DNA of 64,000 nucleotides from Asaia platycodi JCM 25414 (GTDB lineage: Bacteria; Pseudomonadota; Alphaproteobacteria; Acetobacterales; Acetobacteraceae), in contig NZ_BAKW01000004.1 of assembly GCF_000614545.1 (NCBI RefSeq), positions 1 to 64,000 of the forward strand. Reading direction: 5' to 3'. Below, piece by piece: positions 8,617 to 18,334 of the stretch. Under the pieces are notes generated by a model. The model made no database searches and was not told where the DNA came from. It saw nothing but the letters and a program-made list of their open reading frames with translations. Numbering within the stretch: position 1 is the stretch's first letter; every line of letters begins with the position of its first letter. The position numbers and the translations under genes were made by a program.

Positions 8617-10845
8617 TCACAAATCAATGTCAGAGCTGCCAACGGTGTGACCATTGGCTTTCAGCATTCTCTGGTAATAGCTTTGGGAAAGATCGGGCTT
8701 TCCAACTCTTTTATAGAAATGACCTATTTGCAAAAGAAGATCATCATCCTCGGAATTTATCCGCAACGCCTGCTGATACCGTGCTTCCGCTTCCTTAAAC
8801 TGACCCGCTTCCTTGTGCATATGTGCTGACTGGATGATGTAGCCATAACGCGTCGGGTCGAGAACGAGACCTCTATCGTAAAATTCCGCCGCTTCGATCC
8901 AGTTGGCATCATCCCTGGCAGCATCGCCCTTGCGAAAGAAAAATCTCGCCTGCCGCTTGAGCAGATACTTGCTCCCTGATGCTGAAATCAGTCGTAACTG
9001 AAGCTCTGGATAAACTGCAAACCAGCGACGAATGACATGCATGATGCGGCCTGAAACGGGAGTGTCCTCCCTCTCAAGCATGTCATCCTCGAGTTCAACG
9101 ACAGACGTGAAAGTGATCCCCGAAAAAGTGACTGCGCCATCGAAAGCCTCTCCAACGGTGAGGATGATTTCGATTTCTGGCGCCTTGCCCGTTAGCTCGA
9201 CGATAAGAGGCTCGAAATCTCGATGCACACCTGGTGACAAGGTCAAAACGCCACCGACTATCTGTTGACCCTGCGAATTGATGTCGATTTTGAGCGGCAC
9301 CTGGTGACTGGACAAAACCGTTATCGTCGCCCGTAATTCGCAACGATACGCGCCAGGCGGCATCCTGATATACTGACTGGAAATGAGACGATCTGCGGCG
9401 ATGCGCGTTGGCTCGAGCGTGCCCGGCGCATTCCCCTCCTGACTGGCAACGCGCACGCCTTTCCCCAACCAGAATTCATCAGGCCCGAAGGTAATGGATG
9501 GTGTGCGGGCAGGCGCGGTAAGGAGACTGAAAAGCTCCCGCTCCTGATCCAGATAATCTCTGTAGATTTTCAGATCGTAGAGCGAAGTGATGTTATCGTG
9601 CGAGTCGAACACAAGTTCCGGATCGAAGCCGCAAGGGAAGCGCTCATAAAGCGAGGCGCGAATAGTCTCGATGGTCTGTACAAGACGAGGGAGGTCTTTG
9701 ATGGCAGGACGTGCCAAATCCTCGATAACCGACGGTCCCTGTTTGCTCTTCAATGACGCAAGGGCGGCTCGAATTTGCTTATCTCGCAGCCTGGGAGAAT
9801 AAATATTCAAGATTGACTCTTGAATAGAGAGCAGCCTGCTTTTTGCAGAATCGGCTTCAAGGACTCCTATCGCAGAGACGAAGAGATCCATGTCATAATT
9901 CGGGAAGCCGAATGGATGGTCGACAAGAATTTCACGGAATACGGTCGTCGCCCAGGCTACGACTGGCAACCGATGCCGCATCGCCTCGAAAATCGGAAGG
10001 CTGAAACCCCCGTGTTGAGACAAGCAGACAAATACGTCTGCTGCTTCATAGAACTCTGTCAGCGCCTCGTCCGGGATAGCCCTGCGAACGACGATTTCGG
10101 CTTTCGAACTTCTGACAGACTGACCTGAAGCATCGTCAATCTCACACGCACCGTCACCCGCTCTAACAATGAGAGTCAATCTGACGCGGTGACCAAGCAC
10201 CTCCTGCGCTCGGTCAGCCAGGGCAATGGCATTGATATACCCCTCATGCGCCTCTCCTCTTCCTACAAAAAGGAGCTTGATGGGCGTGTATGAGGTCGGG
10301 TCAAGTGCCGGCGCCGCGCTTGTTTTTGCAGGAGGTACATCAAGGCAGGAACTGGCAGGCAGCACGACATGACAGCGCTCAGGTGCAGCACCCAGAGAGA
10401 TCAACTGTTCCCGACAGAAGCGGGAATCCGCCCAGAAATTGATGTGCGCGCAGTCGATGAAATCGACAATCGTCTCGTATCCGAGGAGCGCAGCATGGGC
10501 TTTTCGATCTTGACCGTTAAGGGTAAACCAGGGAGGTGTCGCAATATGCCACCGTATGACAACATGCCGGCAATGCTCTCGCAGAAAACGATTGAAAGGC
10601 GAGTGACCGTCACAATAATGGAATAAAACGACAACCTCAGGGTCTTCAATTAACCACCGCTCGAAAGCCGAGGTGGGCTCTACGGGAAGATCCGGAACGG
10701 CATCTGCATCATAACTGTCGGCAAAGATACGGATATCATCAGGGAAATTATCATTCGATTTTAAATATTTGTATTGATACTCGATATCTCTGATAAATAC
10801 AGCGTTGTTTCTCGGAAAATTAACAACGATAAGTGCTATTTTCAA
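8617..10845 (-). CDS. Glycosyltransferase with C-terminal TPR repeats, TTG start
   Basis: This is a 742-residue, three-part protein. Residues 1 to about 400 form a GT4-like glycosyltransferase (LLFVGRGEAHEGYINAI; LSQHGGFSLPIFEAMRHRLP). Residues 440-590 form a beta-rich domain (PPGAYRCELRATITV, SGITF) shared with the downstream glycosyltransferase. Residues 650-735 form TPR repeats (FFRKGDAARDDANWIEAAEFYDRGL; EAGQFKEAEARYQQALRIN). The start is TTG at 10845, chosen because GGGAGGT lies five bases upstream and the protein begins LKIALIVVNFPRN, like the MKIAFVVQG start of its neighbour. The TPR part suggests assembly into a complex. It probably builds a surface polysaccharide or glycosylates protein; the substrate is unknown. 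The 280 bases upstream are AT-rich and probably hold the promoter. Confidence 0.8.
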   Translation of the reverse strand: MKIALIVVNFPRNNAVFIRDIEYQYKYLKSNDNFPDDIRIFADSYDADAVPDLPVEPTSAFERWLIEDPEVVVLFHYCDGHSPFNRFLREHCRHVVIRWHIATPPWFTLNGQDRKAHAALLGYETIVDFIDCAHINFWADSRFCREQLISLGAAPERCHVVLPASSCLDVPPAKTSAAPALDPTSYTPIKLLFVGRGEAHEGYINAIALADRAQEVLGHRVRLTLIVRAGDGACEIDDASGQSVRSSKAEIVVRRAIPDEALTEFYEAADVFVCLSQHGGFSLPIFEAMRHRLPVVAWATTVFREILVDHPFGFPNYDMDLFVSAIGVLEADSAKSRLLSIQESILNIYSPRLRDKQIRAALASLKSKQGPSVIEDLARPAIKDLPRLVQTIETIRASLYERFPCGFDPELVFDSHDNITSLYDLKIYRDYLDQERELFSLLTAPARTPSITFGPDEFWLGKGVRVASQEGNAPGTLEPTRIAADRLISSQYIRMPPGAYRCELRATITVLSSHQVPLKIDINSQGQQIVGGVLTLSPGVHRDFEPLIVELTGKAPEIEIILTVGEAFDGAVTFSGITFTSVVELEDDMLEREDTPVSGRIMHVIRRWFAVYPELQLRLISASGSKYLLKRQARFFFRKGDAARDDANWIEAAEFYDRGLVLDPTRYGYIIQSAHMHKEAGQFKEAEARYQQALRINSEDDDLLLQIGHFYKRVGKPDLSQSYYQRMLKANGHTVGSSDIDL

Positions 10846-11126
10846 AATAAACCTCCCAGAATCAAAAGGATTTTAATAGTGTTATTCCTATTTATTCGAA
10901 ATAATCCAAATTCATAACGGAACATCGATTAATATAGTACGTTACCTTCTGGGTTGTGTTGTCGAGCATGTAAAAAAGCATTTATGCTGATTTCGTATAG
11001 CGCCAAATTTTACAGGCCGACACCCCCCATGAAGCCCAACCTGAGCCTGTCTGTCGCCAAGATCGGATAAAAAGGCGCAGATGTCCCGTCGAAGCAAAAT
11101 TGCACTGCCTATCGTGCCCCCATCGT

Positions 11127-11907
11127 CTAACCCGTGCCTGAAAGACTGGCCTTGCCAGACGGATCGTCGAGCCAACCTGCTTCGCGCAAATGCACCACAT
11201 GATGACGCGAAACGGGGACGCTTACCCCGTTAACCAAGGTTAACCGCAGGGCCCTGGGGGTGCCATCCCACCTAGCCAGAGCCTTACGGGCGACCCACCA
11301 GGAACGATGAACCTGCAAGCCTTCGCATGTGGCTTGCCGGGCTAGAGCCTCGCGAAACACGCCGTGAACCAGTTTCGACCCGTCGCTTTGGTGGCAGCGA
11401 ATGTAATGGTCCTCCATCTGCAGCGCGAGGATGGTTTCAGGGCGCGGGAAGTTATCGGCGATCCGGACCTGCTGGACGGCGGAGAAAGCCTCTTCCCTTT
11501 CGCTTGCCTTCGCCACGCTCGACAGATCTCGCACCGGCATTTTGCGTGATGTCGCATAAGCAGAACGACAAGAGCGACGCCTGGCAAGGCGATCAATAAC
11601 ACTTGCCCGTACCACTGCCACCAACCGGGCAAGCGAGGCCAGACCAGAACTTCTTGCCGTAGCAGATCAGACCCAGACGACGCGCGAGGAGCAGCGGCCC
11701 TGCATAGAGCCCCAGCCCTGTCAGGGCGCAAGTTACCCAATAGACCAAACGCGCAATTGGACCGGGGTTGAGATAGCTTCCATAGGGCCCGACAAAACCG
11801 AAGAAAATACCGCCCGATACCGCAATGATGACCAGCTTCATCATGAGACGGCGTGGCTGAAGAAGCCTGCCGTCATCGGGTATTCCTACAACCTTTTCCT
11901 GCACCAT
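11127..11907 (-). CDS. Membrane-anchored LytTR-family transcription regulator (two frameshifts)
   Basis: The C-terminal 100 residues form a LytTR DNA-binding domain (ILALQMEDHYIRCHQSDGS, GLQVHRSWWVARKAL, VPVSRHHVVHLREAGWL). The N-terminal part, read in two other frames, holds hydrophobic helices (LVIIAVSGGIFFGFVGPYGS; VLLIALPGVALVVLLM). Joining needs one base near 11645 and one A near 11543, the latter inside an A-run so that HHAKMPVRDLSS is restored. The result is about 260 residues with several membrane helices ahead of LytTR, a known architecture. The start MVQEKVVGIP at 11907 is uncertain. No sensor kinase is nearby. Confidence 0.7.
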
Positions 11908-12072
11908 AGCCTTCAAGCCCCTGCCCTCCCCGGCCAAGGTAACGCAGCACTCCTGACGCGGGCATGCAATGCCCGATCGCCCTTTCGCCCGCTCGCCCAT
12001 TCACGAAAGGGCGCTGGCCTGTCTGGCTAGAAGCGGCTTTCTGGGCCGTATGTTTTCAGGAGTTCGGTCTCG

Positions 12073-13064
12073 ATGTTGCCCTTTTTTCGCCTCGTATCCT
12101 GCCTCTGCCTTGTCGGCATTCCGGCAAGTTCAGCTCGCGCAAACACTTCCTCCGTCGGTTGTCAGCATCTGACAACACCGAGCGGGCTCGAACTTGGCAT
12201 CTGGTATCCGAGCCAAGGCAACTCACGCCGTCAGGATCTCGGTCCCTACGAGCAGACGTGCATTCCTGACGGGCCGGTTAGGGGCCAGAACCGGGCGTTG
12301 ATCGTTTTCTCTCATGGCACGGGTGGATCATGGACCAGTCATCTCGATACGGCAGCAGCATTGGTGCATGAGGCTATGTCGTGGTGGCCATGACCGAGCC
12401 CGGGGATAACTGGCGCGATCAGTCGCGCGTCACCGATCTGGTGGGAAGAACACGCGCCCTGAGCGCAACGCTCGATTATATGCTTTCTCTCTGGCCGGGC
12501 AGAACACAGCTCGATAGCACCCGGATTGGGGCTTTCGGTTTTTCTGCAGGCGGGCTGACCGTGCTACTGGCGCTCGGGGCAAAGCCCGATTTTGCGCGCA
12601 TCGCGTCATGGTGCCAGGCCCAGCCCCACAGTTTCACCTGCGCGCTTCTCGCGCATCGTCAAAAACCGCTGGATACTGCCCTGCCCGATCTGACCGACAG
12701 GCGCCTCAAGGCAGCGGTGATTGCCGCTCCGGCGCTGGGCTTCACCATGAGCAGAGAAGCCCTTGCTTCTGTGCGGATACCTGTTCAGCTGTGGCAGGCT
12801 CAGAACGATCGCATTCTGCCCTCGCCGGGCTCGGTCGAGCCCGTTCGGGACGGGCTTGACCAACGCCCCGAGACCCATCTCGTACCTCTGGCCGGACACT
12901 TCGACTTTCTGGCCCCGTGCCGCTCCGGCTTCGAAACCCTGTCTATTTGCCAGAGCGACCGTGCTTTCGATCGCGCTGGATTTCACGCGGGCTTCAATGC
13001 GGCACTGGGGCGATTTTTCGACGACACGTTACGCCCCCGGCCCCGCTCTGACACGCCGCGATGA
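12073..13064 (+). CDS. Exported alpha/beta hydrolase, dienelactone hydrolase-like (frameshifted)
   Basis: It has an N-terminal signal peptide (MLPFFRLVSCLCLVGIPASSARA). The oxyanion-region motif VFSHGTGGS is followed by VAMTEPGDNWRDQ and the nucleophile elbow GAFGFSAGG. A late LAGHFDF supplies the probable catalytic His. The reading frame breaks near 12373; adding one G to the GG in gaggctatg restores ALVHEGYVVVAMTEPGDNW. The family includes lipases and platelet-activating-factor hydrolase-like enzymes; the substrate is not deducible. The protein would have 330 residues and act in the periplasm. It converges on the lipoprotein gene, which ends eight bases away. Confidence 0.75.
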
Positions 13065-13071
13065 ATTTGTG

Positions 13072-13437
13072 TCAGCGGCAGACGCTTGGCGCGCCGGTCG
13101 CTGCGATATAGGTGCCGGTCAGCGGGTTGAAGCAGGCATTTTGCGGGCAGGTGCTGCCGGAACTCATGGCATCTGGAAAGACCTGTCCGCCCATACGGTT
13201 CGTTTCCTGCTGCACCGCGCCGCAAAGCGGCGTGTTGGTCGGGGCGGAAGGGTCGTTGGTGAGCTGCGCCTCATTGGCAGGCGGGGTTTCGGTGGTCATG
13301 CCCAGCGCGAAATCCTGCGGCGGCTGGCGGGTTGGGGCCTGCGCCACCGGCTGGGGCGGGTTAGGTTCGGCACAGCCTGCGAGCAGGGCCAGCCCTAGGA
13401 ATCCGGCGCCGAGGCCGGTGCGATAGAAATGGTTCAT
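13072..13437 (-). CDS. Small lipoprotein of unknown function
   Basis: This is a 121-residue protein. It starts [22 protein letters not shown], a lipoprotein signal with lipobox LLAGC, followed by a Pro/Gln/Thr-rich linker and a C-terminal part with four cysteines ([21 protein letters not shown]). The extended ORF that reads upstream into xseA is an artefact of the xseA frameshifts. The true ATG at 13437 overlaps the xseA stop codon (ATGA), so it is translationally coupled to xseA. The cysteines may form disulfides in the periplasm. No family was recognised. Confidence 0.7.
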   Translation of the reverse strand: MNHFYRTGLGAGFLGLALLAGCAEPNPPQPVAQAPTRQPPQDFALGMTTETPPANEAQLTNDPSAPTNTPLCGAVQQETNRMGGQVFPDAMSSGSTCPQNACFNPLTGTYIAATGAPSVCR

Positions 13438-14870
13438 AACCCGAGATCCCCCTGTTCTTCCTTTTCCGTCCCCAGAGGTCGAGCCGTCCCTGACGGGTGC
13501 CATCGGCAAAACGCAGGGTGATTGCGCCGCCACGTGGCGCCCGGAGGCTGTCGTCACCGGTTTTCCGCGGCCATCCTGCACCAAGGCATAGCCTCGCGCC
13601 AAGACGGCCTCTGGCGAAACAGCCTCAAGCCGACCGACGATACCATTTAATCTTGCGCGATCGAGGCCGATCCGGGCGTTGAGCGGCTCGGTGCCCTGAC
13701 GGGCATGGGCAAACCCGGCCTTTTCCTGCTGCATACGATGCCTGATGCCCGCAGCCAAGGCTGCGCTGGCCAGACCCAACCCGGCCTTTTTCTGCCCTAG
13801 AAAATGCGCTGCGGAAGGCATACGCCCTTCAAGGCCCATCAGGTGCTGGCGCGCGCGTGAGGCCACCATAGGCAAGGCGAGTTCGAGGCGTTGCCCGCGT
13901 TCGTCCAGTCTGAAACGCGCAGTTTCGAGCAGGCTCGGCAGGTCGGGCAGCTTTGCGGTCACCTGCTCTGTGCGCGCCCGCGCCAGTTGCAGATGACGCG
14001 AGAGCCCACCGGCCAGACGGGCGCCACGATGGGCGAGATCGGCCACTATTTCCGAGCGCAACGGCACGGCCATTTCGGCAGCGGCCGTCGGTGTGGGCGC
14101 ACGTTGATCGGAAACATAGTCGATCAGTGTCGTATCGGTTTCATGCCCGACAGCCGAGATGAGCGGAATGGGACAGGCCGCCACCGCACGCAGGACATTT
14201 TCCTCATTGAACGCCATCAGATCTTCGAGCGAGCCACCGCCGCGAGCGACGATCAGAAGATCGGGGCGCTGAGGCAGCGCGAGAAGCCTTCGATTGCCGC
14301 AGCGATCTGGAAGGCGGCCCCTTCGCCCTGCACGGCAACAGGCCAGACGAGAACAGAGCGGGGAAACCGCCTGGAAAGCGTGGTGAGGATATCGTGCAGC
14401 ACCGCACCGCGGCTGGACGTCACGAGGCCGATTACCTCAGGCAGGAACGGAATCTTCCTTTTCCGCTCAGGATCGAAGAGTCCCTCTGCCAGCAGCTTAT
14501 GGCGCAGTTTCTCGATCTTGGCGAGAAGCGCGCCCTCACCGGCAAAACTCATCTGGTCGATGACGAGCTGATAGCTGGAGCGGTCGCCATAAGCCGAGAC
14601 GCGCCCGGTCGCGATCACTTCGATCCCGTTCTCGGGCACCAGCCCCAGACGCGAGACAGAGCCACGCCACACCACGCCGGAAATCTTACCGCCCTGATCC
14701 TTCAGCGAGAGATAGACATGGCCGGAAGGGTAGCGCTTGAGCTCGGTAATCTCACCTCGCACACGCACACGGCCAAAACTGCCCTCGAGCGTGCGCTTGA
14801 TCGCGCCCGAGATTTCGCTGACCGAATATTCGGGCACATTGCCAGCCGCGCTCTGATCGTTTTCGCTCAT
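13434..14870 (-). CDS. xseA: Exodeoxyribonuclease VII large subunit XseA (three apparent frameshifts)
   Basis: This is the large subunit of exonuclease VII, which degrades single-stranded DNA to oligonucleotides. The N-terminal OB fold shows [21 protein letters not shown] and GHVYLSLKD. The central catalytic domain has [21 protein letters not shown] and [28 protein letters not shown]. The C-terminal end includes [11 protein letters not shown]. The frame changes near 14285 (restores [19 protein letters not shown]), near 13560 (restores [23 protein letters not shown]) and near 13488 (restores [11 protein letters not shown]). Each needs one added base. With those the gene ends at a TGA overlapping the ATG of the lipoprotein, a typical operon junction. 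It is divergent from purD. Confidence 0.88.
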
Positions 14871-14928
14871 GGGCGCAGTCTATGCTACGGAACGCGGGCT
14901 AGGACCAGTCAGAACAGGAAGAATGACG

Positions 14929-16183
14929 ATGCGGGTGTTACTTGTCGGATCAGGCGGACGCGAACATGCCCTTGCGGCCTGCCTCTCCCGCTCTCCCGAG
15001 CTTGAGGCGCTGTTCATCGCCCCCGGCAATCCGGGCATGGCGCCCCTCGGAACCCTGGTGCCGCTCGCTGCCGATGATGTCGCTGCCCTCGTGGCGTTTG
15101 CAAAAGAGCAGCGAATCGACCTCGTGGTGCCCGGTCCGGAGGCGCCGCTGGTCGCCGGGCTGACCGATCTCTGCGTCGAGGCAGGCATTGCCTGTGCTGG
15201 CCCGAGTCAGGCCGCCAGTGCGCTTGAAGGCAGCAAAAGCTTTACCAAGGATGTGGCCGACGCCGCAGGCATCCCGACCGCACGATGGGAACGCTTCGAA
15301 GACGCCGAACCTGCCCTCGCCTTTGTGCGCCGTCGCGGCGCACCGATCGTGATCAAGGCCGATGGTCTGGCTGCGGGCAAAGGCGTGATCGTGGCCCTGA
15401 CGCTCGAAGAGGCGGAAGCTGCAATCATCGACATTCTGACCGATCGCAGCTTCGGCGAAGCCGGGGCGAGCATCGTGATCGAGGAATGCCTGGTCGGTCA
15501 GGAAGTCTCGCTCTTTGCCTTCTGCTCGGATGGTGAGGCTGTGCTGATCGGCGCGGCCCGCGATCACAAGCGCATTGGCGAGGGGGATACCGGCCCCAAT
15601 ACGGGCGGCATGGGCGCGATCTCGCCCCCGCCGCATTTCGACCGCGAGGCGCAGGAAAAGGCGCTCGACATCATGGTACGCCCGATGCTGGCCGAGATGG
15701 TCCGTCGCGGCACACCCTTCCGCGGGATCATTTTCGCCGGGCTTATGCTGACCCAGGATGGCCCCAAGCTGATCGAATATAATGTGCGTTTCGGCGACCC
15801 TGAGGCTCAGGCCCTGCTGATCCGGCTCGATTCCGACCTCCTGCCGGTGCTCAAGGCGCTGGCCGAAGGAAGGCTCGAAAACGCGTCGATACGCTTCACT
15901 GATGACGCTCGATTTCGATTGTGCTGGCCGCACGTGGCTATCCGGGCACACCGGTCAAGGGGGGGGCCATTCGTGGCATCGAAAGGGCGGAAGCAGTGCC
16001 GGGTGTCTCGGTGTTTCAGGCAGGCACGGCAATGCGCGATGGTGCGCTCGTCTCCTCAGGCGGACGCGTTCTGACCGTGTGCGCCAAGCTGAGACGCCGG
16101 CGCAGGCACGTGCCCACGCCTATGAGGGCGTTGCGGCCATCGAATGGGAAGACGGCATTTTCAGACGCGATATCGGCCTCTGA
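14929..16183 (+). CDS. purD: Phosphoribosylamine--glycine ligase PurD (two frameshifts)
   Basis: PurD joins glycine to phosphoribosylamine in the second step of purine synthesis. The N-terminal domain starts MRVLLVGSGGREHALA. The ATP-grasp core contains KADGLAAGKGV, GPNTGGMGAISP and IEYNVRFGDPE. The frame breaks near 15909 and near 16093. One base added at each site restores DDASISIVLAARGYPGTP and KLETPAQARAHAYEGV, ending EDGIFRRDIGL, for about 418 residues, the normal size. ATG 14929 is preferred because AGGAA lies eight bases upstream; the in-frame ATG at 14923 is too close to it. Two single-base losses in one essential-type gene point to sequence error. Confidence 0.93.
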
Positions 16184-16204
16184 TAGCGGCCCCGCAACGA
16201 AAAG

Positions 16205-16230
16205 CCGCGCCTGTGCAGTTGCAGGCGCGG
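16205..16230 (+). terminator. Hairpin after purD
   Basis: CCGCGCCTG (16205-16213) pairs with CAGGCGCGG (16222-16230), a nine-pair GC-rich stem 21 bases after the purD stop. There is no T-tract, so it may be a processing or 3'-stabilising hairpin rather than an intrinsic terminator. Confidence 0.5.
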
Positions 16231-16254
16231 TGGATGAACGATCACGTTCAAGAA

Positions 16255-16272
16255 GCCCGCAGAAAAGCGGGC
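16255..16272 (-). terminator. Terminator-like hairpin after the 24-codon ORF
   Basis: On the minus strand GCCCGC-TTTTCT-GCGGGC is followed by TTCTT. It starts seven bases after the stop codon of the small ORF at 16280-16354. The T-tail is short, so it may be a modest terminator. Confidence 0.6.
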
Positions 16273-16279
16273 GATACGA

Positions 16280-16354
16280 TTATTTCGACAATGCCTTGGG
16301 GCTCAGATTGCGGCGGGTCCATTTGACTTTCTTTCTCAGGCGACGTGTCCGCAT
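16280..16354 (-). CDS. Small very basic protein, 24 residues
   Basis: This ORF is too short for usual gene calling. ATG at 16354 is preceded by AAGGAG with seven bases of spacing, the stop is TAA, and a terminator-like hairpin follows. The protein has eleven Arg/Lys in 24 residues (start MRTRRLRKKVKWTRRN, end SPKALSK), the character of a ribosome-bound or nucleic-acid-binding peptide. The combination of strong SD, composition and 3' hairpin argues for a real, separately transcribed gene. No family is recognised; a short ribosomal or ribosome-associated protein is a guess. Confidence 0.55.
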   Translation of the reverse strand: MRTRRLRKKVKWTRRNLSPKALSK

Positions 16355-16469
16355 TTGATTTCTCCTTCGAGGGGCTGCCCTCGTGCACTGCAAGTCGCAA
16401 CAGCCCCCGCTTCATTTATCCTGAAAAATTGTCTTTCCGGTCGATGCTTTCATCTGACAGGGCTAAATT

Positions 16470-16835
16470 CTAGCTTGTGCTGACCTGAAGTGGCGTGTGA
16501 TCACCCAGGATTTTCCTAACCCTGCCCTCTGTCAGCGTGGACATCGCGATGGTGACGACCATCGGTTCGTTGCGTGTCTGACTCTCGCGGTAGAGCGCCG
16601 CCTGCTGCTTGCGGAGCGGCATCGGTGGCGGATGGTCGTTGATCAACCAAGCCCAGGCCCCCCTAGGTCGATGGACCTCATTCTCGGGACTTACGGCCGT
16701 ATCTGGCTCGGCCCCCATGGCCAGCCTGTATTGGTGGATCGTTTCTGACGGAATGTCGCACACCAGAAGGTCATCGACAGCGATCTGGGCATGACGGGCG
16801 GTGTCAAACACCGCCATGAGCATAGGCTGCATCAT
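16470..16835 (-). CDS. Hypothetical protein, 121 residues
   Basis: Start MMQPMLMAVFDTARHAQIAVDDL at 16835 is chosen because CGGAG lies six bases upstream; the longer ORF start has no SD. The first half (AVFDTARHAQIAVDDLLVCDIPSETIHQYRL) resembles a ferredoxin-like alpha-beta unit, as found in small stress proteins that sense by dimerising. The C-terminal part (VTIAMSTLTEGRVRKILGDH) looks like a second beta-alpha-beta unit. There is no signal peptide or membrane segment. The resemblance is by eye only and the function is unknown. Confidence 0.55.
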   Translation of the reverse strand: MMQPMLMAVFDTARHAQIAVDDLLVCDIPSETIHQYRLAMGAEPDTAVSPENEVHRPRGAWAWLINDHPPPMPLRKQQAALYRESQTRNEPMVVTIAMSTLTEGRVRKILGDHTPLQVSTS

Positions 16836-17124
16836 CCTGTTCTCCGTGTTGTCGCGATGAAATCGGCGACCCACCCTGAATAACATTTATATAGTGATTT
16901 ACATCGTATTTCACGTTATTTTGATGTTATAATTGCAGGTATCGCAGGGTTGCGCGTGCCGTGCCTCTCGCCCCCCTGATGCCTCAGCACCCTCTTGCCC
17001 AAGCGCAATCGGGGCGTCCCCGATCCAGCCATCCCGGCGCAACGTTTCTCCTGTTGCGTCCAAATATGCGCCGATCATGCCAAAGCCATAATTGCGTGCA
17101 AGAAACAATCCAGGTTTTCTCCAG

Positions 17125-18324
17125 ATGGGCGTTCCAGTGTTCAAGACTTCCATAAATACTGACAAGAGTACGACTGCATCCGACGATATGGCCATGCGCA
17201 ATGCCGGTATTGATTGTCTGCGTGGCGTGGCCATTCTTCTGGTTGTGATCCATCATCTGGCGCTGCGCTTTCCGCTGCATCATACAGATCTGTCCCATGT
17301 TCTGCCCGAGCGTCTGTTACGGGCGCTCACATGGGATGGGCCTAAAGGTGTGACGGTATTTTTCGTCATCTCGGGTTTTCTCATCACACGCACCATGCTG
17401 TCCCGCTGGGGAAGTCCGGCACGCCTTGATTTCCAAAGCTTCATGAGTCGTCGTGCCGCGCGCATTCTGCCGTGCCTGTTTGGGCTGATCACGATCGCGT
17501 CTTTTCTCTGGGGGCTGGGGGTGCCGGGCTTCGTGCGGGAGACACCTCAACAAAGCCTTCCAGCTGCGGTCTTTGCCGCGCTGTTCATGCATCTCAACGT
17601 CTATGAGGCGAAGACGGGCTATCTGCCTGCGTGTTGGGACGTCCTCTGGTCGCTCTCGGTCGAAGAGGCGTTTTATGTCGTGTTTCCTCTTCTATGCCTC
17701 ACTTTTGGCAGGCGACGTCACGGTCTGCTGCTTTGTGTCCTTGCTCTCGCACTCGCTGCGCCCTGGTGCGACTGGTCTCTGCGCGATGCCTCTGCAATCT
17801 GGCAGGAGAAAGCCTATGGGCCGGGTGTCAGCGCCATCGCGACAGGCATCGTTACCGCACTTCTTCTGGAACCAGCGCCCGGCAACGAGGCCAGGCGCGT
17901 GACAGCGTTGGCCGGATGGAGCGGGCTGGCAGGGATTGGGGCCTATCTGGTCTGGGGCGGATTGATCTGGTCGGTTTTGTCATGGGGAACGGCGCTTTTC
18001 TTCAACGTCGCCATCGCCCTGGCCGTCTGGGCTTTTGCTCGTGGCTGGGGTGCCCGGCCAGCTCAGAAGCGGACGCTCTGGTTACGCCGCTGGGGGCAGC
18101 GCAGCTATGAGATCTATCTCAGCCATATGTTTGTCATTCTGCCGGTCGTAGGACTGGCGCATGATCTGGGTCTCCCCGCGCATTGGGGCTGGGTGCTGTT
18201 TTTGCCGGTTCTGATACTGGCTTTCGCGCTTGGCAGTTGTGTCGATCGGTATTTCTCGCGCCCGCTCGACCGCTATCTGCTCGATTGGTTCGCCAGCTTG
18301 CGCGCCTCTCCTGCCCGGCCCTGA
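17125..18324 (+). CDS. Membrane acyltransferase, OafA/YrhL (acyltransferase 3) family
   Basis: Acyltransferase 3 proteins move acyl groups from a cytoplasmic donor to surface sugars such as O-antigen or exopolysaccharide. Early GIDCLRGVAILLVVIHH holds the conserved region 1 Arg and paired His. FFVISGFLITRTML and SLSVEEAFYVVFPLL are further family signatures. About ten membrane helices are spread over 399 residues. The start is uncertain: ATG 17125 is used here, while ATG 17188 (MAMRNAGIDC) would fit the family better but has no clear SD. The acyl group and acceptor cannot be deduced. No polysaccharide cluster adjoins it directly. Confidence 0.85.
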   Translation: MGVPVFKTSINTDKSTTASDDMAMRNAGIDCLRGVAILLVVIHHLALRFPLHHTDLSHVLPERLLRALTWDGPKGVTVFFVISGFLITRTMLSRWGSPARLDFQSFMSRRAARILPCLFGLITIASFLWGLGVPGFVRETPQQSLPAAVFAALFMHLNVYEAKTGYLPACWDVLWSLSVEEAFYVVFPLLCLTFGRRRHGLLLCVLALALAAPWCDWSLRDASAIWQEKAYGPGVSAIATGIVTALLLEPAPGNEARRVTALAGWSGLAGIGAYLVWGGLIWSVLSWGTALFFNVAIALAVWAFARGWGARPAQKRTLWLRRWGQRSYEIYLSHMFVILPVVGLAHDLGLPAHWGWVLFLPVLILAFALGSCVDRYFSRPLDRYLLDWFASLRASPARP

Positions 18325-18334
18325 ACCGGTGTTT

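Noticed and set aside
10942-11175. Short minus-strand ORFs before the LytTR gene's end
   Set aside because: They overlap the LytTR domain in other frames and lack start signals.
13072-14217. A single 381-residue fusion of XseA and a lipoprotein
   Set aside because: The fusion arises only from the shifted xseA frame; repairing it puts the xseA stop over the lipoprotein ATG with a proper lipobox start.
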